A stretch of DNA of 64,000 nucleotides. Origin: Edaphobacter paludis (lineage in GTDB: Bacteria; Acidobacteriota; Terriglobia; Terriglobales; Acidobacteriaceae). Positions within the stretch are counted from its first letter, which is position 1. Each line of letters starts with the position of its first letter. Made by a program: the position numbers and the translations under genes. The notes beneath the pieces are model-generated. The model saw nothing but the letters and a program-made list of their open reading frames with translations, searched no databases and had not been told where the DNA came from. Positions 1 through 8,145 of the stretch are shown here, one piece after another. The DNA lies in assembly GCF_039993895.1 (NCBI RefSeq), contig NZ_CP121194.1:806001-870000 (forward strand), given 5' to 3'.

Positions 1-485
1 ATGTGGCCGATTTTTTCGAGGATAGCCTGGAAGTCCGGCGCGGGGGCGAAGCGGAGGGTGCGCTCGCCGAACTCTCCTGCGGTGAGGATCTCGGCGGTGA
101 GGAGTGGCTCGGTTTCGTTGGGGGCGTGGAAGTGGAGGTGTTCGCCGGGCTGGACCTTGCGGCTGGGGCGAACGAGGGCCGACCAGTCGTCCCCGCCAAG
201 ATGCTGGGTGAGGAGAACCTCGATGCGTCCGCTGGGGTGGGGGGAGTTTTGTTGGGTGTGCAGACCGGCGCGGGTGGCGTAGAGGCGGGCGGGGATGACA
301 CGGCTGTCGTTGAGGACGAGGAGGTCGCCGGGGCGGAGGATTTCGGGGAGGTTGCGGAAGAAGTCGTCGCTGTATTCGCCGGTGTGGCGGTCGAGGCGGA
401 GCATGCGGCTGGTGCCGCGGACGGGTGGCGGGGATTGGGCGATGAGCTCTTCGGGGAGGTCGAAATGGAAGTCGGATACGCGCAC
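1..485 (-). CDS. queA: tRNA preQ1(34) S-adenosylmethionine ribosyltransferase-isomerase (partial)
   Basis: This is the N-terminal part of QueA, which transfers and isomerises the ribosyl group of S-adenosylmethionine onto preQ1 at position 34 of tRNA to give epoxyqueuosine. The remainder lies beyond the left edge. About 161 residues are visible. The opening residues, MRVSDFHFDLPEELIAQ, match the family N-terminus closely, and they are followed by SRMLRLDRHTG and a GDLLVLNDSRVIPARL stretch that is characteristic of QueA. The start is a GTG at 485, chosen because it reproduces the usual family start; no strong Shine-Dalgarno sequence precedes it. The gene lies 61 bases downstream of the acyltransferase gene on the same strand and may be the last member of the ccm-acyltransferase transcript. 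Confidence 0.9.
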   Translation of the reverse strand, partial: MRVSDFHFDLPEELIAQSPPPVRGTSRMLRLDRHTGEYSDDFFRNLPEILRPGDLLVLNDSRVIPARLYATRAGLHTQQNSPHPSGRIEVLLTQHLGGDDWSALVRPSRKVQPGEHLHFHAPNETEPLLTAEILTAGEFGERTLRFAPAPDFQAILEKIGH

Positions 486-546
486 TGTTTTATTTTAGTT
501 AGGTCGAGATTGGTGAAAGAGGTCGCGCGTTGCGCGAATGCTCACC

Positions 547-1212
547 TCAGGTGCGATAACGCCGTGTCGAAGATGGGACACCCGGGTTTGTGGATTGGGC
601 GAGTTCGACGGAGTGGTCGAGGGCGGCCTGAACGGCGGCTTGGTCGGCGGGAACCTGGGCGGTCCAGGCGACGGTGACGCGCGAGAAGGGTTTGGGGATG
701 AGGAAGCGGTCCCAGGAGTTAGCCTGCCAGGCACTATGCGGGTGAACGTAGAAGGCGCCGACGGTGCTGCCGACGAGCTTGGCCAGTTGGACGACTCCGG
801 GTTTAGCCACTTGAGCCGGGCCGCGGGGGCCGTCGGCGGTGATGGCGCAGTAGTGGCCAGCAAGGTAGGCGCGCTGCAGGTTGCGCAGACCGGCGGCGCC
901 GTCGCGGGAACTGGAGCCGCGGATGGCGACGAAGCCGAGGCGCTCGACGGTGCGGGCGATGAGTTCGCCGTCGAAGCTGCGGCTGATGAGGATGGTCACG
1001 CCATGGTTGCGGAAGCGCCATGCGGAGGCGAGCAGGCAGCGGTGCCAGAAGGCGTAGACGGCGGGCGGGGCGGTGTCGTAGCCGGGAAGGGTGCCGGGGT
1101 CGGTGATGTCTTCGTAACGAAGCGTGACGCCGAGGCAGCAGATGATGGCGCTCGCAAGGCGGGGCACGATAGCCAGGGCGATGCGCTGCTTCAGAGTGTA
1201 CGGAGAGGTCAC
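547..1212 (-). CDS. DUF374 lysophospholipid acyltransferase family protein
   Basis: A 221-residue protein of the DUF374 branch of the glycerolipid/lipid A acyltransferase superfamily, probably acting at the inner face of the cytoplasmic membrane. An N-terminal hydrophobic segment (about residues 10-30) is followed by FWHRCLL with the candidate catalytic His57, ISRSFDGE (about 77-84), RGSSSRDG (98-105) and TADGPRGP (about 125-132), the family's typical block order. The start is a GTG at 1212 with no clear ribosome-binding site. It lies 36 bases after ccmI on the same strand. The acyl donor and acceptor cannot be told from sequence; LpxL-like lipid A acylation is possible but unproven. Confidence 0.82.
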   Translation of the reverse strand: MTSPYTLKQRIALAIVPRLASAIICCLGVTLRYEDITDPGTLPGYDTAPPAVYAFWHRCLLASAWRFRNHGVTILISRSFDGELIARTVERLGFVAIRGSSSRDGAAGLRNLQRAYLAGHYCAITADGPRGPAQVAKPGVVQLAKLVGSTVGAFYVHPHSAWQANSWDRFLIPKPFSRVTVAWTAQVPADQAAVQAALDHSVELAQSTNPGVPSSTRRYRT

Positions 1213-1248
1213 GAAGATGAGTTTACCCGGAGGTAAGGGCAGGGAGTT

Positions 1249-1542
1249 TCAGGCCCGGCTTCGTCGTCCCAAATCGCCGCGAGCGTTCAGGCGGTCGATC
1301 TCGGCGATCACGCGGGCGGCTTCGTCTTCGAGACCGGTGCGCTGCTCGGTGTAGTCCTGCTCGGGGTACTTTCCGGCGAGATACTCGAAGTTCAGGTCGC
1401 GGAGGTTGTCGTAGATGGCGTCCTTGCGTTCGCGCAGGTAGTCGACACGGGTCTTGTCGGCCTGGAAGAACGGGTTGCGTTCCGGCCAGAAGATGAACAG
1501 GAAGATTGCGATCGTCAGCACGAGACCAGCTATGGCGCCCAT
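1249..1542 (-). CDS. CcmI-like cytochrome c biogenesis membrane protein
   Basis: A 97-residue protein with one N-terminal membrane span (about residues 4-20) and a charged, probably coiled-coil tail (roughly 30-90) containing DLNFEYLAGKYPEQDY and RTGLEDEAARVIAEIDRL. This layout recalls the N-terminal part of CcmI, which helps present apocytochrome c to the haem ligation complex; the TPR domain of full CcmI is absent. The start at 1542 was chosen because the ATG shares one base with the ccmH stop codon (TAATG), which indicates translational coupling. The longer in-frame extension has a composition typical of shadow reading frames. The gene is the third member of a ccmF-ccmH-ccmI unit. Confidence 0.72.
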   Translation of the reverse strand: MGAIAGLVLTIAIFLFIFWPERNPFFQADKTRVDYLRERKDAIYDNLRDLNFEYLAGKYPEQDYTEQRTGLEDEAARVIAEIDRLNARGDLGRRSRA

Positions 1543-2018
1543 TAGTATTCCGTCTCCCGGCGAATGCGCTCGCGCATCGCGTCTCTGTCTGTATCCGATA
1601 TGCCTGTTGCGCTGGCGGGGGGCACGTTGACCAGCGACCGGCGCTTCCAGAAATAGATCAAAATGCCGGTGCCGAGCGTGGCAAAAAAGAAGACGGCGAA
1701 GGGAGCAATCCATGCGACGTCATCGAATCCGCCGCGAATGGGAGCTGCTAACACTGTCGGCCCGTATTTTGCGGCAAACCAGTTGAAGATCGAGGTATCG
1801 GAACCACCAGCGGCCATTTGAGCGCGCAACTGGTCGATCATGGGGCCGGAGTCGGGGCAACTGACGTGGTTGCATTCGAGCAGGATCTGGCCGCAACTGC
1901 AGGCGCACACCATCTGATGACCGAGCCTGCTGAAACGGGCGCCTCCATCGCTGGCTCCGAGCATCACCACGGCCAGAAGGCATACCGTCAAACTCTGCAT
2001 CCACCGCTTAAGCGACAT
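1542..2018 (-). CDS. ccmH: Cytochrome c-type biogenesis protein CcmH
   Basis: CcmH is a periplasm-facing thiol protein that keeps the CxxCH cysteines of apocytochrome c reduced for haem attachment. The 158-residue product has a signal/anchor segment (about residues 6-22), a cysteine-rich motif VCACSCGQ (37-44, cysteines 38, 40 and 42) followed by Cys49 and Cys54, and a C-terminal membrane span (about 110-133) ending in WKRR. The cysteine motif departs from the usual LRCxxC. The start at 2018 was chosen over the upstream extension because GAGG lies six bases before it. It overlaps the ccmF end by 11 bases and is coupled to ccmI. Confidence 0.82.
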   Translation of the reverse strand: MSLKRWMQSLTVCLLAVVMLGASDGGARFSRLGHQMVCACSCGQILLECNHVSCPDSGPMIDQLRAQMAAGGSDTSIFNWFAAKYGPTVLAAPIRGGFDDVAWIAPFAVFFFATLGTGILIYFWKRRSLVNVPPASATGISDTDRDAMRERIRRETEY

Positions 2019-4077
2019 GGTGAACCTCGGCTTCAACCAGCGGTGGCTCGATGGTCGCCTTTGAGCGCGCATTCTTCGTCAGGCTGGGGACCAGCGCGAG
2101 GAACGTGCCCATGACGACGATCAGTACGCCGATCCAGATCCAGTTCATCAGAGGGTTGAGAAATACCTTGATGATGGGTCGGTCGGTGTCGGGATTCTTG
2201 CCTTCGTAGATTACATAGAGATCGCTCTCCAGTGTCGAGTGCAGAGCGACCATGGTGGAGGACGTCTGGCTGGCGATGTAGAAGCGCTTTTCGGGGGCGA
2301 GCTGCGTAATCTTTTTGCCGTGTTTATAGACGTCGAGCAGAGCGTATTCGGTGTCGTAGTTCGGCTTGCTCTCCTGGGTGAAGCTCTGGCAGACCAGCTT
2401 GTAGGGACCCATCGTCAGCGAGTCGCCGAAGTTCATCTCCTGCTCCTGCGACTGGTTGAAGGCTCCGCCGGCGATCCCGATAAAGAGGATGACTATGCCG
2501 AAGTGGACGAGGTAGCCGCCGTAGCGCCGGGTGTTGCGCCTGACCAGAAGGATGGTGGAGGCGAAGAGATTTTTGCCGGTCTGGGTGCGCACGACGAATG
2601 CCCCGCGAAGGAACTCAGAGCTGATGGCCGTAATGACTCCGGCGGCGAGCGAGAAGGTGACCAGCGAAAAAATAGTCGCCTGCATGGCGTCGCCCGCGCT
2701 CCAGGGACGCACACCGGCGAGCATGAGAACAACGAGTGCAACCAGGAAGGCGACGCCTGGCAGAATGAAGTTTCGCCGGATCGACCGTAGAGAAGTAGAC
2801 CGCCACGCCAGCAAGGGGCCGATTCCGGTGAGGAAGAGGAGGAAGAGGCCGACCGGGATATTCACGCGGTTGTAGAACGGCGCGCCCATGGTGACTTTGG
2901 AGCCCTGCACGTACTCCGACAGGATGGGGAAGAGCGTTCCCCACAGAACGGTAAAGCAGGCAGCCAGCAGCACCAGATTGTTGAAGAGGAAGCTGGACTC
3001 GCGCGAGACCAGCGATTCGAGTTTGTTCTCGGACTTTAGGTGGTCCTTCTGCTTGAAGAATGTGAAGAGGCAGACGGCGAAGACGATGATGATGAATCCA
3101 TAGAACCAGTTGCCGATGTCGGACTGCGCGAAGGCGTGGACGGAGCTGACAATACCGGAGCGTGTGAGCAGCGTGCCGAGAATGGTCAGCATGAAGGTCG
3201 AGAAGATGAGCCAGACGTTCCAACTCTTCATCATGCCGCGCTTCTCCTGCATCATGACGGAGTGGAGGAAGGCGGTGCCGGTGAGCCACGGCATCAAAGA
3301 TGCGTTTTCGACCGGGTCCCATCCCCAATAGCCGCCCCAGCCGAGGACGCTGTAGGCCCAGTGCGCACCCATGAAGATTCCGCAGGTGAGGAAGAGCCAT
3401 GTCACCATCGTCCAGCGGCGGGTGATGTGAATCCACTTTTCACCGGGATAGCGCATCATCAGCGCGCCGAGCGCGAATGCGAAGGGAACCGAGAAGCCTA
3501 CATAGCCGAGGTACAGCAGCGGCGGATGCATCACCATCTCGGGATACTGCAGCAGGGGATTGAGGCCGAAGCCGTCGGCCGCGACCGGGCCGGGTTGGAT
3601 CGCGAACGGCGGGGCAGCAAAGTTCAGCAGCAGGAGAAAGAAGACCTGGATGGCTGCAAGGATGGTCGAGGCGAAGGCGGACAACCGGACATCCACCCGA
3701 TGCCGGATGCGCAGCACAAAGCCGTACGCAGAGAGCAGCCACGCCCACAACAGCAGCGAGCCTTCCTGTCCGGACCAGAGCGCGGAGAACTTATACGCCG
3801 GATTGAGCGAGCGGTTGGTGTGGTGCAGGATGTAGGAGACGGAGTAGTCGTTGGTGAAGGACGCCCAGACGAGAGCAAATGCAGCGCAACTCAATGCGAT
3901 GAAGCTGGCGATTCCGGCGCGCCGGGCGGTTTCGCCGAGCCGTCCGGAGCCATCTTCAGCACGGGTCGTCTTGAATCGCCAAAGGGCAAATGCGCCTGCC
4001 AGCAGCGTGTAGACGCTCAGCGCCAGAGCCAGCAGCAACGTGAAACTACCAAACTGAGGCATTGGGTGCGAGTGCAT
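2008..4077 (-). CDS. ccmF: Haem lyase CcmF/NrfE family subunit
   Basis: CcmF is the integral-membrane haem lyase that attaches haem to the CxxCH motif of periplasmic c-type cytochromes. The 689-residue protein is polytopic and carries the tryptophan-rich WWD haem-handling signature at residues 247-264 (WGGYWGWDPVENASLMPW). Conserved family blocks such as QEGSLLLWAW and MVMHPPLLYLGY surround it, and a large periplasmic stretch precedes the last span. An internal Met6 (4062) is an equally possible start. It heads the ccmF-ccmH-ccmI group; ccmA-E are not in the window. A c-type cytochrome client is encoded at 14.5 kb. Confidence 0.93.
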   Translation of the reverse strand: MHSHPMPQFGSFTLLLALALSVYTLLAGAFALWRFKTTRAEDGSGRLGETARRAGIASFIALSCAAFALVWASFTNDYSVSYILHHTNRSLNPAYKFSALWSGQEGSLLLWAWLLSAYGFVLRIRHRVDVRLSAFASTILAAIQVFFLLLLNFAAPPFAIQPGPVAADGFGLNPLLQYPEMVMHPPLLYLGYVGFSVPFAFALGALMMRYPGEKWIHITRRWTMVTWLFLTCGIFMGAHWAYSVLGWGGYWGWDPVENASLMPWLTGTAFLHSVMMQEKRGMMKSWNVWLIFSTFMLTILGTLLTRSGIVSSVHAFAQSDIGNWFYGFIIIVFAVCLFTFFKQKDHLKSENKLESLVSRESSFLFNNLVLLAACFTVLWGTLFPILSEYVQGSKVTMGAPFYNRVNIPVGLFLLFLTGIGPLLAWRSTSLRSIRRNFILPGVAFLVALVVLMLAGVRPWSAGDAMQATIFSLVTFSLAAGVITAISSEFLRGAFVVRTQTGKNLFASTILLVRRNTRRYGGYLVHFGIVILFIGIAGGAFNQSQEQEMNFGDSLTMGPYKLVCQSFTQESKPNYDTEYALLDVYKHGKKITQLAPEKRFYIASQTSSTMVALHSTLESDLYVIYEGKNPDTDRPIIKVFLNPLMNWIWIGVLIVVMGTFLALVPSLTKNARSKATIEPPLVEAEVHHVA

Positions 4078-4120
4078 GTCTCATTCTCTCAGGGAGAAGG
4101 ATGGGACGGCAATAAACCGT

Positions 4121-4519
4121 TTACCGCACAGGCTGTTCCGAGGGACTCTGCAGCTCCGGTTGTATCAGATCATTCACACTGGCCAGAAGATGATCGGGAT
4201 GGAAGGGCTTCATCCGAAAGCGCACCCGAAGGCCTTCGTACTCGGCTTCAGCCTCCTCTGACCCGCTGATAACCAGTACGGGCAGCTTCGAGTGGGTCTG
4301 ACGAAGTTGCCGGACAAACTCTGCCCCATTCATCCCCGGCATGGTGTGGTCGGTGATGATCAGGTCGATCTCTGTGGGGAAGTCGCCACGCTGAAGCTGA
4401 TCAAGTGCCCGCTGGGGGTTGAGTACGGCAATTGCGGTGTATCCGGCGCGCTTCAAAATGGCCTGCCGGGTGGCGGCCTGCACTGCATTATCGTCAATAA
4501 GGAGGATGGTTGCCGTCAT
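4121..4519 (-). CDS. Single-domain response regulator (CheY-like receiver)
   Basis: A stand-alone receiver domain of 132 residues. Acidic residues Asp9/Asp10, the phospho-acceptor Asp57 in IITDHTMPG, Ser85 (VISGS) and Lys104 (RMKPF) form the full phosphorylation pocket, so it should be activated by a histidine kinase encoded elsewhere. No output domain is present, so it probably signals by protein contact. The start at 4519 (MTATILLIDDN) was preferred to a 12-residue extension that precedes the fold. It lies 43 bases upstream of ccmF on the same strand; no functional link to cytochrome maturation is evident. Confidence 0.85.
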   Translation of the reverse strand: MTATILLIDDNAVQAATRQAILKRAGYTAIAVLNPQRALDQLQRGDFPTEIDLIITDHTMPGMNGAEFVRQLRQTHSKLPVLVISGSEEAEAEYEGLRVRFRMKPFHPDHLLASVNDLIQPELQSPSEQPVR

Positions 4520-4858
4520 TCTGCGTCTATTGCTCCAAGGAAGAAAGCCCAACAATTTTCGATCAAGGCTTGTCCCGTTGTGAGAGCAAGACTAAGGAAG
4601 AAATACGGACAAACTGCCGTACCGGCGGTGCGTCCGCAGGATGCTTCCTACGATGCGTCGTTTGAACCGCAAGTTATCCGGTACACCAATATTATCGTTT
4701 TAGGTCGGAATACAGGCGGCCTCCTCCGCTGCAGGAGCGCCGCTTTCGAATTGAAAGCACCTGGTGTTTGGGATGAGTATTGTCTGCAGTCGGTGGTCAT
4801 CCGGCGTGTGGACAACAGCCTTTGGAAGAGGCACATCTAATGTGCCCAGGTGACGCGA
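4520..4858. other. Intergenic region between response regulator and small ORF
   Basis: About 340 bases between two divergently read genes. The only structure seen is a compact hairpin at 4606-4636: an outer CGGAC/GTCCG pair encloses ACTGCCG/CGGCGGT with a three-base loop. No convincing ORF, tRNA or paired promoter boxes were recognised. It probably holds the two promoters. Confidence 0.4.
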
Positions 4859-5092
4859 ATGCTCTTGACTTCAAAACGCTGGAAACACTTTACCGCGATG
4901 GCGCTGATTGGAGATGGCGTCATGGCTGTTGTTTGTCCTCGCCATGATGCTTTGGCTTGGGAGCGCGGCCCAAAGGCATGGCAGAACCTGATGCATAAGC
5001 TGCAAGACCGTCCCGGCCTTACCCGGGCGATCGGTGCGGCGCAGATTATCGGCGGCGTCTGGTGGGCGCTGCATCATGAGAGGGAAGATTAG
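4859..5092 (+). CDS. Small protein of unknown function
   Basis: A 77-residue protein not assigned to a named family. It has a hydrophobic stretch around residues 14-25 (AMALIGDGVMAVVCP), a central amphipathic part with AWERGPKAWQNLMHKL, and a second hydrophobic segment (RAIGAAQIIGGVWWAL) near the C-terminus, suggesting a small membrane-associated protein. The ATG at 4859 is preferred to the GTG at 4850 because AGGTG lies seven bases before it. Its stop overlaps the trpE stop (5089-5092) in convergent orientation. Reading-frame quality is good, but the assignment rests on composition alone. Confidence 0.6.
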   Translation: MLLTSKRWKHFTAMALIGDGVMAVVCPRHDALAWERGPKAWQNLMHKLQDRPGLTRAIGAAQIIGGVWWALHHERED

Positions 5093-6603
5093 CTCTTGCG
5101 AGCTCGCTCGATTGCCCGCACGACGGCTTGGGCTTTATTGCGGCACTCTTCAAACTCTTTTTCCGGCACAGAATCGGCGACGATGCCTGCTCCTGCTTGA
5201 ATGTGCCCTTGCTTTCCATTCATGAAGAGGGTGCGGATGGCGATGCAGGAGTCGAGATTGCCGTTGAAGTCGGCGTATAAGATGCTGCCGCCGTAGACGC
5301 CGCGCCGTGTCGGCTCCAACTCCTCGATGATCTCCATGGCGCGAATCTTTGGCGCTCCGCTGAGCGTTCCTGCCGGGAAGCAGGAGCGGAAGGCATCGAT
5401 TGGCGCAAGCTCGGGCTTCAGCTTTCCTTCGAGCGTGCTGACGAGATGCATGACGTGACTGTATTTTTCCACGTACATCAGATCTTTCACCTTGACGGAG
5501 CCGAACTCACTGACGCGGCCCACGTCGTTGCGCCCGAGATCGACCAGCATAATGTGCTCGGCTACCTCCTTCGTGTCTGAGCGAAGGTCGGCTTCGAATG
5601 CCGCGTCCTCGACCTCGTCGGCGCTTCGCGGACGGGTGCCGGCGATGGGGCGATACTCCACCTCCCGGCCGTGCACGCGTACCAGCAACTCCGGCGAAGA
5701 ACCTACGATGTGCGCTGCTGTTGGCTTCTTCCCAGATTTGGCGTCCATGCCGAAGCGCAGAAAATACATATAGGGCGAAGGATTCACGATGCGGAGCGCG
5801 CGATAGATCTCAAATGCATCGACGCCGGGCACGCAGTCGAAGCGCTGCGAGAGCACGCATTGAAAGACGTCGCCCGATGCGATGTACTCCTTCGTTTTGT
5901 TGACGGACTTGATGAAGGCTGCCTTTGATGTTTGCGGCGCCAGTGTCAACTTTCCGGCAGGCTTCTTCCTTGGCTTTGCAGGCAATGCGCTCGCCAGTCG
6001 TCGCTCCATTCGGTTCAGCCGTCGAACTGCGCGTTCGTAGGCGCCGTCACGGGCCTCGCGCGTCAGGTCGACCGTTGCTATCAGATGAATCTCTTTCTTT
6101 ACGTGGTCGAACGCCAGCACCTGGTCGAAGAACATGAGGCAGGCATCAGGAACGCCGAGGTCGTCCTTGGCAAGCGACGGGAGTTTTTCGATCTGCCGCA
6201 CGACATCGTAGGCGAAGAATCCTACCGCTCCTGCGGTAAATGGAGGAAGGCCAGGAAGCTTTGCCGGAGTGTGGCCGGTCAGCGCACTCTTCAACTCCTC
6301 AAAGATATCGCCGGTAAAGCTGCGCTGGCGGCGACCCTGCTGCACTGTGATCTGCTGGCCGTGCGCCACGATCTTTTTATAAGGCTGGATGCCGATGAAG
6401 GTATAGCGGCCAACGTGCTTGCCGCCCTCGACCGACTCCAGCAGAAAGGCCTCCGGTTCTTCAGCTGCAATGCGCAGAAAGGCCGACACTGGCGTCTCGA
6501 GGTCGGCCGTCACCGTGCGATAGACAGGGACGAGCGAGTGCTTGCGGCTCAACTTCAGAAAGTCATTCGCAGAGGGCAGGGAATTGGCGTCGGCAGTGGG
6601 CAT
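5089..6603 (-). CDS. trpE: Anthranilate synthase component I
   Basis: TrpE converts chorismate to anthranilate with the glutamine amidotransferase TrpG, the first committed step of tryptophan synthesis. The 504-residue product has the N-terminal regulatory domain with the tryptophan-binding motif LLES (54-57) and the chorismate-binding domain with GTRPRS, DLGRNDVGRV, the FPAGTLSGAPKIRAMEII block and GAGIVADS. The start at 6603 is favoured by GGAGG five bases upstream; longer frames run into a 10-bp tandem repeat that is probably non-coding. LLES and overall similarity favour TrpE over PabB. No other trp gene is in the window, so the pathway is dispersed. Confidence 0.93.
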   Translation of the reverse strand: MPTADANSLPSANDFLKLSRKHSLVPVYRTVTADLETPVSAFLRIAAEEPEAFLLESVEGGKHVGRYTFIGIQPYKKIVAHGQQITVQQGRRQRSFTGDIFEELKSALTGHTPAKLPGLPPFTAGAVGFFAYDVVRQIEKLPSLAKDDLGVPDACLMFFDQVLAFDHVKKEIHLIATVDLTREARDGAYERAVRRLNRMERRLASALPAKPRKKPAGKLTLAPQTSKAAFIKSVNKTKEYIASGDVFQCVLSQRFDCVPGVDAFEIYRALRIVNPSPYMYFLRFGMDAKSGKKPTAAHIVGSSPELLVRVHGREVEYRPIAGTRPRSADEVEDAAFEADLRSDTKEVAEHIMLVDLGRNDVGRVSEFGSVKVKDLMYVEKYSHVMHLVSTLEGKLKPELAPIDAFRSCFPAGTLSGAPKIRAMEIIEELEPTRRGVYGGSILYADFNGNLDSCIAIRTLFMNGKQGHIQAGAGIVADSVPEKEFEECRNKAQAVVRAIERARKS

Positions 6604-6635
6604 GGCTGCCTCCATCATAACTGCGAGGGCGACCA

Positions 6636-6665
6636 CGGATGAGCGCGGATAAACACGGATAAAGA
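6636..6665. repeat. Three-copy 10-bp tandem repeat upstream of trpE
   Basis: Three adjacent 10-base units, each beginning CGGAT (CGGATGAGCG, CGGATAAACA, CGGATAAAGA), lie in the divergent trpE-glutamate dehydrogenase intergenic region. A related 18-base stretch (15 of 18 matches on the opposite strand) occurs at 49379-49396. This looks like a dispersed intergenic repeat family. Confidence 0.6.
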
Positions 6666-6875
6666 CAAATTGCGTACATCCTTCTCGCGTCGATCCGCTG
6701 TCGACTTGTATTGGCTTCCAACGTACGTCTAATGATTGAGTTTGTTTGCGCAACTTTATTGCGCGAGCCTATACTCCTCGGGTTTGGCCACGGACCGGTC
6801 TGGCCGAACGTGTGTTTTGCTATTAAGCAGGCGGCCGGAAAATGCTTTATGGGACAGGAACAAAGGAAGACGATC

Positions 6876-8141
6876 ATGCAGACTCTCACTATCGAGCAGG
6901 AAACAAACCCCTGGGAAGCACAAGCCGCTCGATTCGATATCGCCGCTCAAAAACTCAACCTCGATGCTGGAATCATGAAGGTCCTGCGCCTGCCCGTCCG
7001 CGAGATCACGGTTTATATCCCGGTGGGCATGGACGATGGATCGATCGAAGTATTTACCGGATACCGGGTTCAACACTCGATTGCACGCGGTCCCGGCAAG
7101 GGCGGCGTTCGCTACGCGCCCGATGTCTCGCTCAACGAGGTGCGCGCACTGGCCAGCTGGATGACGTGGAAGTGCGCGGTGGTCAACATCCCTTTTGGCG
7201 GAGCCAAGGGCGGGATCATCTGCGACCCGAGAAAGATGTCGCAGGGCGAGCTGGAGCGGATGACTCGCCGCTATACCGCGGAACTGATGGAGTTCATCGG
7301 CCCGGAGAAGGACGTTCCCGCGCCGGACATGGGCACCAACGAGCAGACCATGGCGTGGATCATGGATACCTACTCGATGCATACCCGGCAGACCTGCACG
7401 GCTGTTGTGACGGGGAAGCCGGTTAATATCGGTGGCTCTCGCGGGCGGCGTGAGGCTACGGGGCGCGGTATCTCCGTCATGTGCGATGAGGCGCTGAAGC
7501 ATCTTGGCATGTCCATTGAGGGGTGCCGCGTTATCGTCCAGGGGTTTGGCAACGTCGGCTCGAACGCCGCCCTGATTCTCGCGGCGAAGGGCTACAAGAT
7601 CGTCGGCATCGCCGAATATGATGGCGGTCTTTATGATCCGTATGGCATCAACATCCGCGCTTTGGTTGAGCACCGCGCGAAGGCTGGCACGATCAATGGT
7701 TTTGCCGGAGCGGAGGCCGCAGACAAGGATGAACTGCTGACCCGCGAGTGTGAGATTCTCATTCCCGCGGCGACGGAAAACGTCATTACCAGCCGCAACG
7801 CCGACAGGCTGCGCTGCCGCATCCTCTGTGAGGGCGCCAATGGACCTACGACGACTGTCGCCGATGAGATTCTCGCGGATAAGCGTGTCTTCGTCATCCC
7901 CGATATTCTTGCCAACGCAGGCGGCGTCACGACCAGCTACTTTGAGTGGGTTCAGGACCGCATGGGCTATTTCTGGACGGAGGCCGAAGTGAACGAGCGC
8001 CTCGACCGCATCATGGCTGACAGCTTCCATGACGTGCTTGCTTATGCGAACACCCACAGCGTCAACAACCGCATCGCTGCGTACATGTTGGCGATCGATC
8101 GCGTCGCCTATACAACCAAACAGCGTGGCATGTACGCATGA
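6876..8141 (+). CDS. Glutamate dehydrogenase (Glu/Leu/Phe/Val dehydrogenase family)
   Basis: A 421-residue amino-acid dehydrogenase that interconverts glutamate with 2-oxoglutarate and ammonia, linking nitrogen assimilation to the TCA cycle. The catalytic-lysine motif PFGGAKGG is at 107-114, preceded by the substrate-binding GPGKGGVR (72-79). The Rossmann fold begins with [12 protein letters not shown], and CEGANGPTT and [16 protein letters not shown] follow, all family blocks. Length matches the hexameric class. The start at 6876 has AGGAAG about six bases before it; an upstream ATG at 6849 is a weaker alternative. It is divergent from trpE. Cofactor preference (NAD or NADP) cannot be fixed here. 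Confidence 0.93.
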   Translation: MQTLTIEQETNPWEAQAARFDIAAQKLNLDAGIMKVLRLPVREITVYIPVGMDDGSIEVFTGYRVQHSIARGPGKGGVRYAPDVSLNEVRALASWMTWKCAVVNIPFGGAKGGIICDPRKMSQGELERMTRRYTAELMEFIGPEKDVPAPDMGTNEQTMAWIMDTYSMHTRQTCTAVVTGKPVNIGGSRGRREATGRGISVMCDEALKHLGMSIEGCRVIVQGFGNVGSNAALILAAKGYKIVGIAEYDGGLYDPYGINIRALVEHRAKAGTINGFAGAEAADKDELLTRECEILIPAATENVITSRNADRLRCRILCEGANGPTTTVADEILADKRVFVIPDILANAGGVTTSYFEWVQDRMGYFWTEAEVNERLDRIMADSFHDVLAYANTHSVNNRIAAYMLAIDRVAYTTKQRGMYA

Positions 8142-8145
8142 ACCC

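Noticed and set aside
538..1236. 232-residue plus-strand ORF opposite the acyltransferase
   Set aside because: Gly/Ala/Asp-rich antisense frame; the minus strand encodes clear acyltransferase motifs.
3040..4269. 409-residue plus-strand ORF opposite ccmF
   Set aside because: Antisense to a strongly conserved membrane protein gene; highly charged low-complexity translation without any motif.
6604..6753. N-terminal extension of trpE
   Set aside because: The added residues come from the 10-bp tandem repeat and promoter region; GGAGG is placed for the start at 6603.
6756..8057. 433-residue minus-strand ORF opposite glutamate dehydrogenase
   Set aside because: Antisense shadow; the plus strand carries all family motifs.
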